49,678 nucleotides of DNA, from NCBI GenBank assembly GCA_027452065.1, contig DAIDHC010000130.1, positions 1 to 49,678 on the forward strand. The letters run 5' to 3'. Positions 8,471 through 16,837 of this stretch are shown here, in pieces (the stretch's first letter is position 1; each line of letters begins with the position of its first letter). This DNA is from Bryobacterales bacterium. Its GTDB lineage: Bacteria > Acidobacteriota > Terriglobia > Bryobacterales > Bryobacteraceae. The translations under genes and the position numbers were made by a program. Under the pieces are notes generated by a model. That model saw only the letters and a program-made list of their open reading frames with translations. It did no database searches and was not told the origin of the DNA.

Positions 8471-10459
8471 ATGCCCGAAGCCCCCGATCCGTCTCTTCTT
8501 GTTCCCGATCTCCCCACGAGGGAAAATGCGTTGCCCCGCAGCGCCGTCGCGCGATGGCTCTTTAGCGGCGGGTCGCTCTCCGGAGAAGCGCACGATGGGC
8601 GCACATATCCCTGGTATCAGGTGATCTGGCTCACCGGCGTTGACTATTTTTCCTCTCTCGCCTACCAGGCCGGTATCGCTCTGATCGCCGCCGGCGCCCT
8701 TGCCCCTCCGGCCACGGTCATCCTCGTCATGGTCACGCTCTTCGGCGCACTCCCCGTTTATTCCGAGGTCGCCCGCCGCTCCTTCGCCGGCCAGGGTTCC
8801 ATCGCAATGCTGGAAAATCTCTTCTCGGGTTGGCGCTCGAAAATCTTCGTCCTGGTGCTGCTCGGCTTCGCGGCCACCGACTTCATCATTACCATCACCC
8901 TTTCGGCCGCCGACGCCGCAGTCCACGCCATCGCGAATCCTTACCTCGGCCCTTTCCTGCACACGAAGCAGTTGAACCTGACCCTGTTCCTGCTCGTGCT
9001 TCTGGCGGCGATCTTCCTGGCCGGCTTTCAGGAAGCCATCCAAGTCGCTACCTTTCTCGCCGTCCCTTTTCTCGCGCTCAACGCGGTGGTTCTCGCCGCC
9101 GGCGTCGTCCGTATCGCTCTGCACCCCTCGATGGTCTCCGCGTGGCGGGCGTCCCTCACGCTCCACACCGATTGGACTGGAGTGATTCTGGCCTCCGCCA
9201 TCATCTTCCCGAAGCTCGCCCTCGGACTAAGCGGTTTTGAAACCGGCGTTGCCGTCATGCCTCTGGTCGACGGCCCCGGTGACTCGAGCCAAGCCGACGC
9301 CTTGCCGGTGGCTCGCATCCGCAATACCCGCAAACTCCTGCTTGCCGCCGCCGCCATCATGGCCGCGTTCCTGCTCGCGTCCAGTTTTGTTACCACCATC
9401 CTCATCCCCGAGTCGGCCTACCGGGCCGGCGGCCCAGCGAGCGGACGCGCAATCGCCTTCCTTGCTCATTCTTTACTCGGCAACGCGTTCGGGGGCCTTT
9501 ACGACGTCTCGACCATCGCCATTCTCTGGTTCGCCGGAGCCTCCGCCATGGCCGGTCTCATCAATCTTCTACCACGCTATCTTCCCCGCTTCGGCATGGC
9601 GCCGCGCTGGGTCAGTTTCCGCCGTCCCATGGTCCTGGTTTTGTTTGCCGCCAGCCTTGCCGTCACCCTCATCTTCCACGCCAGCGTCGAGGCCCAGGGC
9701 TCGGCCTACGCCACCGGTGTCCTCGTCCTGATCCTCTCGGCCGCCGTCGCCGTCACCATCGGCCTGTGGCGCGAATTCTTTTCCTCGCCGGTCCAGCATC
9801 GTGGTGTCCTTCCGCGCATCGTTTATTTCTTCGCCGTCAGCCTCCTGTTTGTCTATACGCTCATCACCAATGTCATCGAGCGTCCCGACGGCGTCGTCAT
9901 CTCGTCGGTGTTCATTTTCGTCATCCTCACCCTCAGCGCCATCAGCCGCTACCAGCGCTCCCGCGAGCTTCGCGTCGCCAGCCTCACCTTTGCCAACCCC
10001 GAGTCCGCCCAGCTCTGGAGTGAAATCGCGGGAAAACGCGTCAACCTCGTCCCTCTCCACGGCTCCGATTTTCAGGCACGCCGCGAAAAGTCGGCCGCGC
10101 TCCAGCACCACTACCGGCTCTCCGGCCCTCTCGCCTTCCTCCACGTGGATCTTCTGGACAACCGCAGCGAATTCGTCGCACCGCTCCGCCTCACCATTTC
10201 CCGGGAGGGCGAGGACTACTTCCTCCGCGCTTCTGGAGCTGTCGCCGTCGCCAACACCATCGCCTACTTGAGCGAATTGATCGACCCGATCAGCATCGTC
10301 CTCAGCCTTACCCGCGGTAATCTCATGCTTCAGTCCCTCCGCTACCTGCTCTGGGGCGAGGGCGAGATCGGGCTCATGGTTTACACCATCCTCGTCCGCT
10401 ATTGGGAATGGACCGGCAGCCGCCCGGGCAGGCCGATCCTCTATCTGATGAGCACGTGA
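8471..10459 (+). CDS. APC-superfamily amino acid permease with a large cytosolic C-terminus
   Basis: The 662-residue protein has about twelve hydrophobic helices between residues 45 and 480. An early GVDYFSSLAYQ motif where APC transporters have their first unwound helix is followed by an approximately 170-residue soluble C-terminal domain. ATG at 8471 is chosen because GGGAGG at 8461-8466 lies just upstream; the TTG at 8459 would overlap that ribosome binding site. APC members import amino acids or related solutes by cation symport. The soluble tail recalls KUP or regulated APC carriers, so a non-amino-acid substrate is possible. The next gene starts 23 bp after the stop. Confidence 0.75.
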   Translation: MPEAPDPSLLVPDLPTRENALPRSAVARWLFSGGSLSGEAHDGRTYPWYQVIWLTGVDYFSSLAYQAGIALIAAGALAPPATVILVMVTLFGALPVYSEVARRSFAGQGSIAMLENLFSGWRSKIFVLVLLGFAATDFIITITLSAADAAVHAIANPYLGPFLHTKQLNLTLFLLVLLAAIFLAGFQEAIQVATFLAVPFLALNAVVLAAGVVRIALHPSMVSAWRASLTLHTDWTGVILASAIIFPKLALGLSGFETGVAVMPLVDGPGDSSQADALPVARIRNTRKLLLAAAAIMAAFLLASSFVTTILIPESAYRAGGPASGRAIAFLAHSLLGNAFGGLYDVSTIAILWFAGASAMAGLINLLPRYLPRFGMAPRWVSFRRPMVLVLFAASLAVTLIFHASVEAQGSAYATGVLVLILSAAVAVTIGLWREFFSSPVQHRGVLPRIVYFFAVSLLFVYTLITNVIERPDGVVISSVFIFVILTLSAISRYQRSRELRVASLTFANPESAQLWSEIAGKRVNLVPLHGSDFQARREKSAALQHHYRLSGPLAFLHVDLLDNRSEFVAPLRLTISREGEDYFLRASGAVAVANTIAYLSELIDPISIVLSLTRGNLMLQSLRYLLWGEGEIGLMVYTILVRYWEWTGSRPGRPILYLMST

Positions 10460-10482
10460 GCTACACTTCGTTCGGAGCCTCC

Positions 10483-10923
10483 ATGAAACTCGTCCTTCTT
10501 GTCCTGCTGGCCGCCGTTCTGCACGCCCAGGCCCCCGCAGTCTCCGACGACACCGCCATCCGCGACCTCGTCCGCCGCTACCTCAACGCACGCGAGCAGA
10601 GCAGTCCGGCCGCCGTCCAGGCTCTCTTCACTCCCGATGCCGATCAACTCGTCTCCACCGGCGAGTGGCGTAAGGGCCGCGATCATCTCGTCGAGGGAGT
10701 GCTCCGAAGCTCCCAAGCCAACGAGGGCCGCCGCACTATCACGGTCGAGTCCGTGCGTCTCATCGCTCCGGCCGTGGCGCTTGCCGACGGCCGCTACGAG
10801 ATCGCCCCACCCTCCGGCGCGCCACCCCGAAAAATGTGGACCACCTTCGTTGTCGTCAAAGAATCGAACGAATGGCGCATCGCCGCCATCCGCAACATGC
10901 TTCCGGCGCCGCCTTCGCGATAG
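10483..10923 (+). CDS. Exported SnoaL/DUF4440-like protein
   Basis: The protein has 146 residues. A short signal peptide (MKLVLLVLLAAVLHAQA) is followed by an NTF2/SnoaL-like alpha-beta cone: AIRDLVRRYLNAREQ, ALFTPDADQL, a WRKGRDHLVEG segment, and a final strand with EWRIAAIRNM. Proteins of this SgcJ/EcaC/DUF4440 group often bind small hydrophobic molecules or are minor hydrolases or isomerases; no catalytic role can be assigned. ATG at 10483 is preferred to an upstream start that would overlap the permease by 58 bp and destroy the signal peptide. It is probably cotranscribed with the permease. The gene downstream is convergent. Confidence 0.72.
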   Translation: MKLVLLVLLAAVLHAQAPAVSDDTAIRDLVRRYLNAREQSSPAAVQALFTPDADQLVSTGEWRKGRDHLVEGVLRSSQANEGRRTITVESVRLIAPAVALADGRYEIAPPSGAPPRKMWTTFVVVKESNEWRIAAIRNMLPAPPSR

Positions 10924-11158
10924 ACACAATCCCGCTCGAGAACCCTGCAGGAACCCCGATCGCATCTCCCCGGCGACCTCGGGTCGCGCGCCCTCGCGGG
11001 CGGCGTTGGCCTCCCGCGCCCCATCGAGCGCCGCTTCCACGTGGGTCAGGATGTTCGCCTTGCCCGTGTGCTCGACTAAATCGGCCGGCTTGAGCAACCG
11101 TCCCCACGGCCATGCTCGATCCGAAACTTAGAATCGAACAAAGTAGGCGGCCAGGCCG

Positions 11159-12676
11159 CTACGCTCTCGCCACCGTGGGCTCGGGATTCGCCGCGGTTCG
11201 CTTGCTTCCGTAAAGGGTGTACACCACGAGGCCGATGGCCAGCCAGACGAAGAATCGGATCCAGGTCAACAATGGCAGCCCCATCATCAAAAGCAAGCAA
11301 CAAGCGATGGAGAGCAAAGGAACCCACGGCACCAGCGGCACGCGGAAGGTACGCACACGCTCCGGTTGCTTCTTCCGTAAAACGATCACACCCGCCGACA
11401 CCAACATGAAGGCGAAAAGCGTCCCGATGTTGGACAGCTCGGCGAAGGTATCGATGTCCCAGATGCCGGCCGGTATTCCCACCACAAAGCCGGCGATCCA
11501 GGTGCTCAAGTGCGGTGTCTGGTACGTGCGGTGTACGCGGCAGAAAACATCCGGCAGCAGCCGGTCGCGCGCCATGGCGAACCAGACCCGCGCCTGGCCG
11601 TACTGATACACCAGCAGCGAGGAAAGCATACCCATCAGGGCGCCGGCGGTCACCACCAGCCGCAGCCGGTTATAGCCCAGGGCCTTCAGCGCGTCGGCCA
11701 CGGGCGAGTCCGTGTTCAGAGTCTGGTAGTGCGCAATGCCGGTCAGCACCAGCGACACCGATCCGTACAGAATGGTGCAGACGATCAGGGTCGCGATGAT
11801 GCCGACGGGCATATCGCGCTGGGGCTTGCGGCACTCTTCAGCCGCTGTCGACACCGAATCGAAGCCGATGTAGGTGAAGAAAACGATCGACGCCCCGGTG
11901 AGCACGCCCGAGAATCCGTGCGGCGCGAAAGGATGCCAGTTGGAAGTATGAATCGCTGGCGCGGCGCCAACGCAAAAAATCACAATGGCTACGATCTTGA
12001 TCGCCACCATCGTCGTGTTCGTCTCCGCACTCTCCTTGACGCCACGCACCAGGATCCAGGTCACCAGCATGGTGATCAACAAGGCCGGCACATTGAAGAT
12101 GCCGCTCGGCTGCCCCGGCGCCGGAAACATCGGATAGGCGATCGCCGCCGGCAGATGCACCCCGAAGATGTTGTCGCCCAGATCCTGCAGGTACGCCGAG
12201 AAACCCACCGCTACCGACATGTTCGATACAGCGTACTCCAGAATCAGATCCCAACCGATGATCCAGGCGAAGATCTCGCCCAGAATCGCATAGGCGTATG
12301 TGTACGCGCTGCCGGCGATGGGAATCATCGACGCCAGCTCGGCATAGCAGAGTGCGGCGAAGAAGCAGGCTATGGCCACCAGGACGAACGACAGCGTAAT
12401 GGCGGGTCCGGCTCCGGGCCGTCCCAGCGTCGTCCCGCCGTGGATACCGTGCATCGCCAGGTCGAGGATCGTGGCGTGAAACACCGACTCGATCTTCTCC
12501 ACCTTGCCGGCCGCCGCCGTTCCGGTCAGCGTGAAGATTCCAGAGCCGATTACCGCGCCCACGCCGAGCGCAGTCAGACTCCACGGACCCAGCGTCTTTC
12601 GGAGCCGTCTCGACGGATCCTCGGAAGCCTCGATCAGCTCGTCGATGCTCTTGGTTCGTAGAAGTCGGCTGGCCAC
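11159..12676 (-). CDS. APC-family (cationic amino acid transporter type) permease
   Basis: The 505-residue integral membrane protein has 12-14 hydrophobic helices. The classic APC start LGVGAVIGSGIFTLTG lies at about 37-52, and GFDSVSTAAEE in the middle is the helix VI region of CAT/YfnA-type carriers. These transport basic or branched amino acids by proton symport. The start is GTG at 12676 with GAGGA a few bases upstream. A hairpin at 12716-12742 separates it from the helicase operon on the same strand. Downstream lies a 235-bp convergent gap. Substrate is unassigned. Confidence 0.85.
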   Translation of the reverse strand: MASRLLRTKSIDELIEASEDPSRRLRKTLGPWSLTALGVGAVIGSGIFTLTGTAAAGKVEKIESVFHATILDLAMHGIHGGTTLGRPGAGPAITLSFVLVAIACFFAALCYAELASMIPIAGSAYTYAYAILGEIFAWIIGWDLILEYAVSNMSVAVGFSAYLQDLGDNIFGVHLPAAIAYPMFPAPGQPSGIFNVPALLITMLVTWILVRGVKESAETNTTMVAIKIVAIVIFCVGAAPAIHTSNWHPFAPHGFSGVLTGASIVFFTYIGFDSVSTAAEECRKPQRDMPVGIIATLIVCTILYGSVSLVLTGIAHYQTLNTDSPVADALKALGYNRLRLVVTAGALMGMLSSLLVYQYGQARVWFAMARDRLLPDVFCRVHRTYQTPHLSTWIAGFVVGIPAGIWDIDTFAELSNIGTLFAFMLVSAGVIVLRKKQPERVRTFRVPLVPWVPLLSIACCLLLMMGLPLLTWIRFFVWLAIGLVVYTLYGSKRTAANPEPTVARA

Positions 12677-12715
12677 GTTTTCCTCTACCCACCGCTGCGC
12701 ACACGGGCCTCAGGA

Positions 12716-12742
12716 GGCGCGGCCAGAAGGGCCGGCCGCGCC
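12716..12742 (-). terminator. GC-rich hairpin downstream of the pcrA operon
   Basis: GGCGCGGCC (12716-12724) and GGCCGCGCC (12734-12742) form a perfect 9-bp stem with a 9-nt loop. It lies 15 bp after the stop of the basic peptide gene and before the permease start. It lacks a clear U-tract, so it may stall or stabilise RNA rather than terminate on its own. Confidence 0.4.
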
Positions 12743-12756
12743 TTCCCTGATCCGGC

Positions 12757-12915
12757 CTAACGTTTCCTCTGTCCTTTGGCCAGCTTCTTCACTTTTCTCT
12801 TTTGCGAGCCGCGCGCCACTCCGGCCGCGCGCTTCGCTTTCGGCGCCGCCTTTTTCCGCGCGGTGCGCTTCAGCTTCTTGCGTTCGTCTTTGTCTGCTAC
12901 CTGCTTCGTGTTCAT
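12757..12915 (-). CDS. Very basic 52-residue peptide coupled to the helicase gene
   Basis: A small ORF encodes 52 residues with 15 Lys and 8 Arg (44 percent basic), only three acidic residues, and runs such as RKKLKR, ARKKAAPKAKRAA and KRKVKK. Composition resembles histone H1-like or HU-tail basic domains, so nucleic-acid or ribosome binding is plausible. Its ATG (12915-12913) overlaps the TGA of the PcrA gene (12914-12912) in an ATGA junction, which indicates translational coupling. No cysteines or zinc ligands are present. I do not recognise a named family. The same DNA read on the other strand is hydrophobic and has no gene-like start. The reading is directly visible; function is inference. 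Confidence 0.62.
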   Translation of the reverse strand: MNTKQVADKDERKKLKRTARKKAAPKAKRAAGVARGSQKRKVKKLAKGQRKR

Positions 12916-15320
12916 TCGTCTACCTTGATTCCTGCGTATTTCTCAATGAGTTTTTTTAAACCGTATCTCGAAAAGTTTACTGTAAGTTTGGCATCCTCGC
13001 CATCACCCTCGCGCCGGAGCACCGTTCCTCGCCCATATTTCGGGTGATCGATGGTCGAGCCAGGCCCGAGAGTTTTCTTCGCACGCCCCGCGGCCGGGCT
13101 AGCCTTCGCAGGTGCTCCGGCGGCTCGAATCGGCGTGACCGTCACCGCGCCTGCCGGCTGACGGATCCCGCTCCCGGTAACGGGCGCCGCCGCTCCGCCC
13201 GCCGCTCCACCCGCCTCCGGACGGGTTCCCAATCCTTGCGGCGCCGGCATGCCTCGCTCGGAAAAGAACTGCGCGATGTTGGCCACCGAATTGTACGTCT
13301 TCCCGGTGAACACATTCCGCTGCGCCGTCTCCCTCACCTCATGGCGCTCCGAGTACAACTCCACTTGCGAGCCGCCGGCATCCTCACGGAGATTCTCGGT
13401 CAGCTTTGCCGGCACTTCCGCCAGAAATCTCGACGGCCGCGTCGGCTCCGACATCCCTCCGCCATAGCGCCGCCGCGAACGCGCCCACGTCATATAGAGC
13501 CGCTCCTGCGCCCGAGTCATCCCCACATAACACAGCCGCCGCTCCTCCTCCATACCCGACGGCGAGTTCAGCGACCGCGTGTGGGGAAACAACCCCTCCT
13601 CCATCCCCGCCAGGAACACCACCGGAAACTCCAGCCCCTTCGCATTGTGGATGGTGAGCAACGACACCGCGGCCGTCTCGTCCAACCCGTCGGCGTCTGC
13701 CACCAGCGCGGCATGGTCCAGGAACCCGGTCATCCCTTCTCCGCGTTCGCCCGCCTCCTCGGCCGCGCTGATCAGTTCATCCAGGTTCCCCAGCCTCGAC
13801 TCCCCCTCCGGCCCCTGGTCGTCCTCGAGCATTTTGCGATATCCGGTTCTTGACAACACCTCACGCAGCGTCTCGGCCACCGAATGGATCCGCCCGTACT
13901 CCCCCAACTCGTCAATCAGCTTTCGAAACCCGCTCAGCGCGGCCTCCGCCCGAGCCCCCACCGCCCGTTCCGCCACCATCGCCCCGAGCGCTTCCCAAAG
14001 CCCCATGCCCCTCTCCGCCGCGAGGCGTTCCATCTGCTCCACCGTCGTCTTCCCGATGCCGCGGGCCGGCGTGTTGATCACCCGCAGCAGCGCGACGTTG
14101 TCCTGGTGGCTGGCCAGCAGTTTGAGATAGCTCAGCACGTCCTTCACTTCGGCCCGCTGGTAAAAGCTGAACCCGCCCACCACCAGATACTTCCGTCCGT
14201 AGCGGCGCAGCGCCTCCTCGATCTGGCGCGACTGAAAGTTGGTGCGGTAGAGCACCGCCACGCGGCGCCGCGGGTCTTCCCGCAACAGCCGCTCAATGGT
14301 GTCGGCGATAAAGAGCGCCTCGTTTTCGGCGTCCAGCCCCGCGTAAAGCCCGATCCCGGTCCCCTCGCCGGCCTCCGTCCAGAGCCACTTGCCCTTACGC
14401 TCGGTGTTATGCGCAACCAGGGCGCTCGCCGCCTCCAGAATCGTCTTTGTCGAGCGGTAGTTCTGCTCCAGCCGGATCACTGTCGCCCCGGGATAATCCC
14501 GCTCGAAGTCAAGAATGTTGCGGATGTCGGCCCCGCGCCACCCGTAGATGGACTGGTCCTCGTCTCCCACCACCGCCACGTTACGGTTCTCTCCGGTCAG
14601 AAGCCTCATCAGCTCATACTGCGCCCGGTTGGTGTCCTGATACTCGTCGATCATCAGAAACTCATACCGCCGTTGGTACCGCTCCCGCAGCGGGTCGTCG
14701 TGCGTCAACAATCGCACCGTCTCCAGCAGCAGGTCGTCGAAGTCCAGCGCGTTCGACTGCCGCAGCCCGCCCTCGTAACGGTCATAGATCTGCGCCAACC
14801 GCGCCAGCCGCTGGTCCGTCGCCTCCGTGTAAGCGTCCTCCGGTCTCTTCTTCTTGCTCTTCTGCTGGCCGATCCAGCCGAGCGCCGCCCGGTATTGGAC
14901 CGCCTCCTCGCTCAGCCCTAGTGCCCGATAGACTTGCTTCAACAGGGCAAGCTGATCGTCGTCGTCGTAGATGCTGAACTCCGGCGTGAACCCCGGCCGG
15001 ATCTCCCCCAGCGCGGCCCCGTCCCGCCGCAGCAGCCGTACGCAGAATGAGTGGAAAGTCGATACCAGAGGGCTGGCCTGCGGTGACGGATCGCCCAGCA
15101 GCCTCCGGACGCGCTGCCGCATCTCCTCGGCCGCTTTGTTGGTGAAGGTGACCGCCAGGATCGAAGGCCCGGGTACCCCGTGCGCTACCACCAAGTGTGC
15201 CATGCGGTGCGTGATCACCCGGGTCTTGCCGCTGCCGGCCCCGGCCAGGAGCAGCAGAGGCCCGTCCAGGTGGGCCACAGCAGCTCGCTGTTGGGGATTT
15301 AGATTTTCGAGAAAATCCAT
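12912..15320 (-). CDS. pcrA: ATP-dependent DNA helicase PcrA/UvrD
   Basis: The 802-residue superfamily 1A helicase has Walker A AGAGSGKT (26-33), Walker B DEYQDTN (225-231), motif III GDEDQSIYGWRGAD (252-265), and later motifs VSLLTIHNAKGLEFPVV and VGMTRAQERLY. The C-terminus carries the Tudor-like segment IDHPKYGRGTVLRREGDG that in PcrA contacts RNA polymerase. Known roles are nucleotide excision and mismatch repair, removal of RecA, and transcription-linked repair. The start ATG has NPQQRAAV right after it, as in the family. The downstream basic peptide overlaps by 4 bp. A palindrome lies about 105 bp upstream. Confidence 0.95.
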   Translation of the reverse strand: MDFLENLNPQQRAAVAHLDGPLLLLAGAGSGKTRVITHRMAHLVVAHGVPGPSILAVTFTNKAAEEMRQRVRRLLGDPSPQASPLVSTFHSFCVRLLRRDGAALGEIRPGFTPEFSIYDDDDQLALLKQVYRALGLSEEAVQYRAALGWIGQQKSKKKRPEDAYTEATDQRLARLAQIYDRYEGGLRQSNALDFDDLLLETVRLLTHDDPLRERYQRRYEFLMIDEYQDTNRAQYELMRLLTGENRNVAVVGDEDQSIYGWRGADIRNILDFERDYPGATVIRLEQNYRSTKTILEAASALVAHNTERKGKWLWTEAGEGTGIGLYAGLDAENEALFIADTIERLLREDPRRRVAVLYRTNFQSRQIEEALRRYGRKYLVVGGFSFYQRAEVKDVLSYLKLLASHQDNVALLRVINTPARGIGKTTVEQMERLAAERGMGLWEALGAMVAERAVGARAEAALSGFRKLIDELGEYGRIHSVAETLREVLSRTGYRKMLEDDQGPEGESRLGNLDELISAAEEAGERGEGMTGFLDHAALVADADGLDETAAVSLLTIHNAKGLEFPVVFLAGMEEGLFPHTRSLNSPSGMEEERRLCYVGMTRAQERLYMTWARSRRRYGGGMSEPTRPSRFLAEVPAKLTENLREDAGGSQVELYSERHEVRETAQRNVFTGKTYNSVANIAQFFSERGMPAPQGLGTRPEAGGAAGGAAAPVTGSGIRQPAGAVTVTPIRAAGAPAKASPAAGRAKKTLGPGSTIDHPKYGRGTVLRREGDGEDAKLTVNFSRYGLKKLIEKYAGIKVDE

Positions 15321-15446
15321 GAAAACAAGAGTATTAGCGATTCTAACACAGCCGCCGCTGATACCGCCGGTTCAACCTTTCGGTCTAGGCTTTACCCACA
15401 TCTGCGGGTATTGTATTCAATCGGTAGTACTGGTACTACTAGTTCT
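15321..15446. promoter_or_regulatory. Divergent promoter region with a perfect GTAGTAC palindrome
   Basis: This stretch separates pcrA (minus) from a small plus-strand ORF. It contains GTAGTAC-TG-GTACTAC at 15424-15439, a perfect inverted repeat with 7-nt arms, 8 bp before the ATG at 15447 and 104 bp from the pcrA start. Such a site could bind a dimeric repressor. A minus-strand TAGAAT about 25 bp before pcrA could be its -10 box. Confidence 0.4.
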
Positions 15447-15632
15447 ATGCCCAGACTTACCTCCCCCTCCCAGACGATTAGCCGGCTAGAGGAGCTCCGC
15501 CAACAACGGAAGGCGGTAGATTGTCTTATTCGTGCTCTGGATCGCTACCAGCGTTTGAGCGGTAAACGGCCCGCACAGGCGGCCAAGTCCAGTCACGTCT
15601 CCGCCGCTTGGCCGAGTCGTCTGGCATCCTGA
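15447..15632 (+). CDS. Small hypothetical protein with an amphipathic helix
   Basis: The product has 61 residues. A helix-forming core (ISRLEELRQQRKAVDCLIRAL) with heptad-like hydrophobic spacing is flanked by Ser/Thr/Pro-rich ends, giving a basic protein. ATG at 15447 follows the palindrome by 7 bp. No clear Shine-Dalgarno is visible, and an in-frame TTG at 15411 is an alternative start that would place the palindrome inside the gene. I recognise no family. The predicted helix supports real coding, but third-position base use is less GC-rich than in neighbours, so it may be a recent or spurious ORF. Confidence 0.42.
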   Translation: MPRLTSPSQTISRLEELRQQRKAVDCLIRALDRYQRLSGKRPAQAAKSSHVSAAWPSRLAS

Positions 15633-15790
15633 CAAATTCCGACTGGCGAGATGACCATTTCCGGTCCGGATGCGGCGTGTGCTCTAACGCCGCAACACGT
15701 GGGCACTACCCCTTTCCAGGCCGGAGGGATAGAATCACTCCACCATGGACGATCCACCCTCCCCCCCGCTGGCGGCCGAACCGAAACATT

Positions 15791-15819
15791 AGTAACCTGA
15801 TTGCATGCCGGGACGCCTC
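15791..15819 (+). promoter_or_regulatory. Possible ECF-type autoregulatory promoter of the sigma gene
   Basis: AGTAACC is followed, 16 bp after its AACC, by CGCCTC. This resembles the GTAACC-N17-CGTCTC pair before the exported protein gene at 7835. ECF sigma factors often drive their own operon, and a start near 15826 would give a leader of about 40 nt. The rest of the gap 15633-15864 shows no gene or strong hairpin. Confidence 0.35.
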
Positions 15820-15864
15820 TCCACTGAGTGGATTCGTTCAGCTCACCGGCTTCAACTTTGCTGA

Positions 15865-16464
15865 ATGCTGATTGATTTCGGTCTGATTCAGCGGGCGCAG
15901 GCGGGTGACGATGCGGCCTTCAATCAGATTGTAGCCGCTTACCGAAAACGGATTCTCGGGACCATTGGCCGCTTGATCGGCCGGCCCGAGGATGTGGAAG
16001 ATGTTGCCCAAGAGGCGTTTTTACGGCTTTATTTTTCGCTCGATCAACTGCGAACGCCGGACGTTTTCGAGCCATGGCTCTACCGCTTGACGGTCAATGC
16101 CTCCTACGATTACCTGCGGCGCCAGCGGCGGCGCAAGGAATCCCGGATGGCCGATCTGTCCGAACAGCAAGTCATGATGGCGGACGCCTCGGCCAGTGGC
16201 CAGCAGAGCACGGAGCAATCCCGGCAGAATCAAGCCCGGGAGCTTGCGCAATCGCTGCTCGCGGCGGTATCCAACGAGGATCGAATCCTGCTCACGTTGA
16301 AGGAAGTGGAAGGCCTGTCGCTCAAAGAATTGAGCGTTATCTACCAGGTCAAGGAGAACGTTCTCAAGGTGCGGTTGTTTCGCGCCCGCCAGCGCGTGCT
16401 CAAGGCGTTCGAAAAACAGGAAAGCTCGCCGTCGCAGACCCCCGGCCGCGACCGTCGGGATTAG
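15865..16464 (+). CDS. ECF-subfamily RNA polymerase sigma factor
   Basis: This 199-residue sigma-70-like protein lacks regions 1 and 3. Region 2 includes PEDVEDVAQEAFLRLY (about 46-61) and PWLYRLTVNASYDYLRRQRRRKE. Region 4 has the helix-turn-helix LTLKEVEGLSLKELSVIYQVKENVLKVRLFRARQRV. A 45-residue Gln/Ser/Ala-rich linker joins them. The ATG at 15865 has no obvious Shine-Dalgarno. It is followed by a single-membrane-span protein (37 bp later) and a Spy-like periplasmic protein, the usual setting of an envelope-stress sigma factor with its anti-sigma partner. The gene order suggests autoregulation. Confidence 0.92.
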   Translation: MLIDFGLIQRAQAGDDAAFNQIVAAYRKRILGTIGRLIGRPEDVEDVAQEAFLRLYFSLDQLRTPDVFEPWLYRLTVNASYDYLRRQRRRKESRMADLSEQQVMMADASASGQQSTEQSRQNQARELAQSLLAAVSNEDRILLTLKEVEGLSLKELSVIYQVKENVLKVRLFRARQRVLKAFEKQESSPSQTPGRDRRD

Positions 16465-16501
16465 CCGACAATGCAGTACACTCTTCTAGGTTGAACTTTG
16501 T

Positions 16502-16837
16502 ATGAGCCGTTTTGATCATCAATACGAGAATGTGTTTCGGGCTTACCGTCACGCAAGCCCGGATCCGGAGCCCAGCCCCGATTTCATGCCCGGCCTGTGG
16601 CGCAAGATCGACGCCCGCCGCCGCAGCCGTTTTCAACTTCTCCACCTGAGCCGCCTCTTCCTCAGCGGGGCGGCTGCCGTGTGGCTGCTCATCGCGGGCG
16701 TCCTTCTGATTCCCGCCGGGCAGTCTCCGTCCATGCACCAGAGCTATGTCGATGTCCTGGCCCACACCGAGGAAGCTGAGGCCTGGAGCTACGCCGAAGT
16801 CCTCCACGGAGAAATTGGCGAGAGCGGGCAGCGATGA
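16502..16837 (+). CDS. Single-span membrane protein, candidate anti-sigma factor
   Basis: The 111-residue protein has a soluble basic N-terminal half (about 1-48, with the DFMPGLWRKIDARRRSR segment). One membrane helix follows (about 52-72), then a short acidic extracytoplasmic tail. It lies between the ECF sigma gene and the Spy-like gene and overlaps the latter by 4 bp (ATGA), so it is very likely in the same operon. The topology (cytoplasmic N-terminus, one helix, periplasmic tail) matches anti-sigma factors. The zinc HxxxCxxC motif of ZAS domains is absent, so the assignment is from position only. I know no named family. Confidence 0.6.
   Translation: MSRFDHQYENVFRAYRHASPDPEPSPDFMPGLWRKIDARRRSRFQLLHLSRLFLSGAAAVWLLIAGVLLIPAGQSPSMHQSYVDVLAHTEEAEAWSYAEVLHGEIGESGQR

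Noticed and set aside
10924..11158. Possible terminator or RNA in the 235-bp convergent gap
   Set aside because: Only weak GC hairpins without T-tract; nothing that stands out from background.
11510..12661. 383-codon frame on the plus strand over the APC permease
   Set aside because: It is the antisense shadow of a clear 505-residue permease; composition (Arg, His, Gln) is typical of such shadows.
12802..13047. 81-codon plus-strand frame over the end of pcrA
   Set aside because: It is the antisense of the basic peptide and of the conserved PcrA C-terminal domain; its hydrophobic look arises from reverse reading of Lys/Arg codons.
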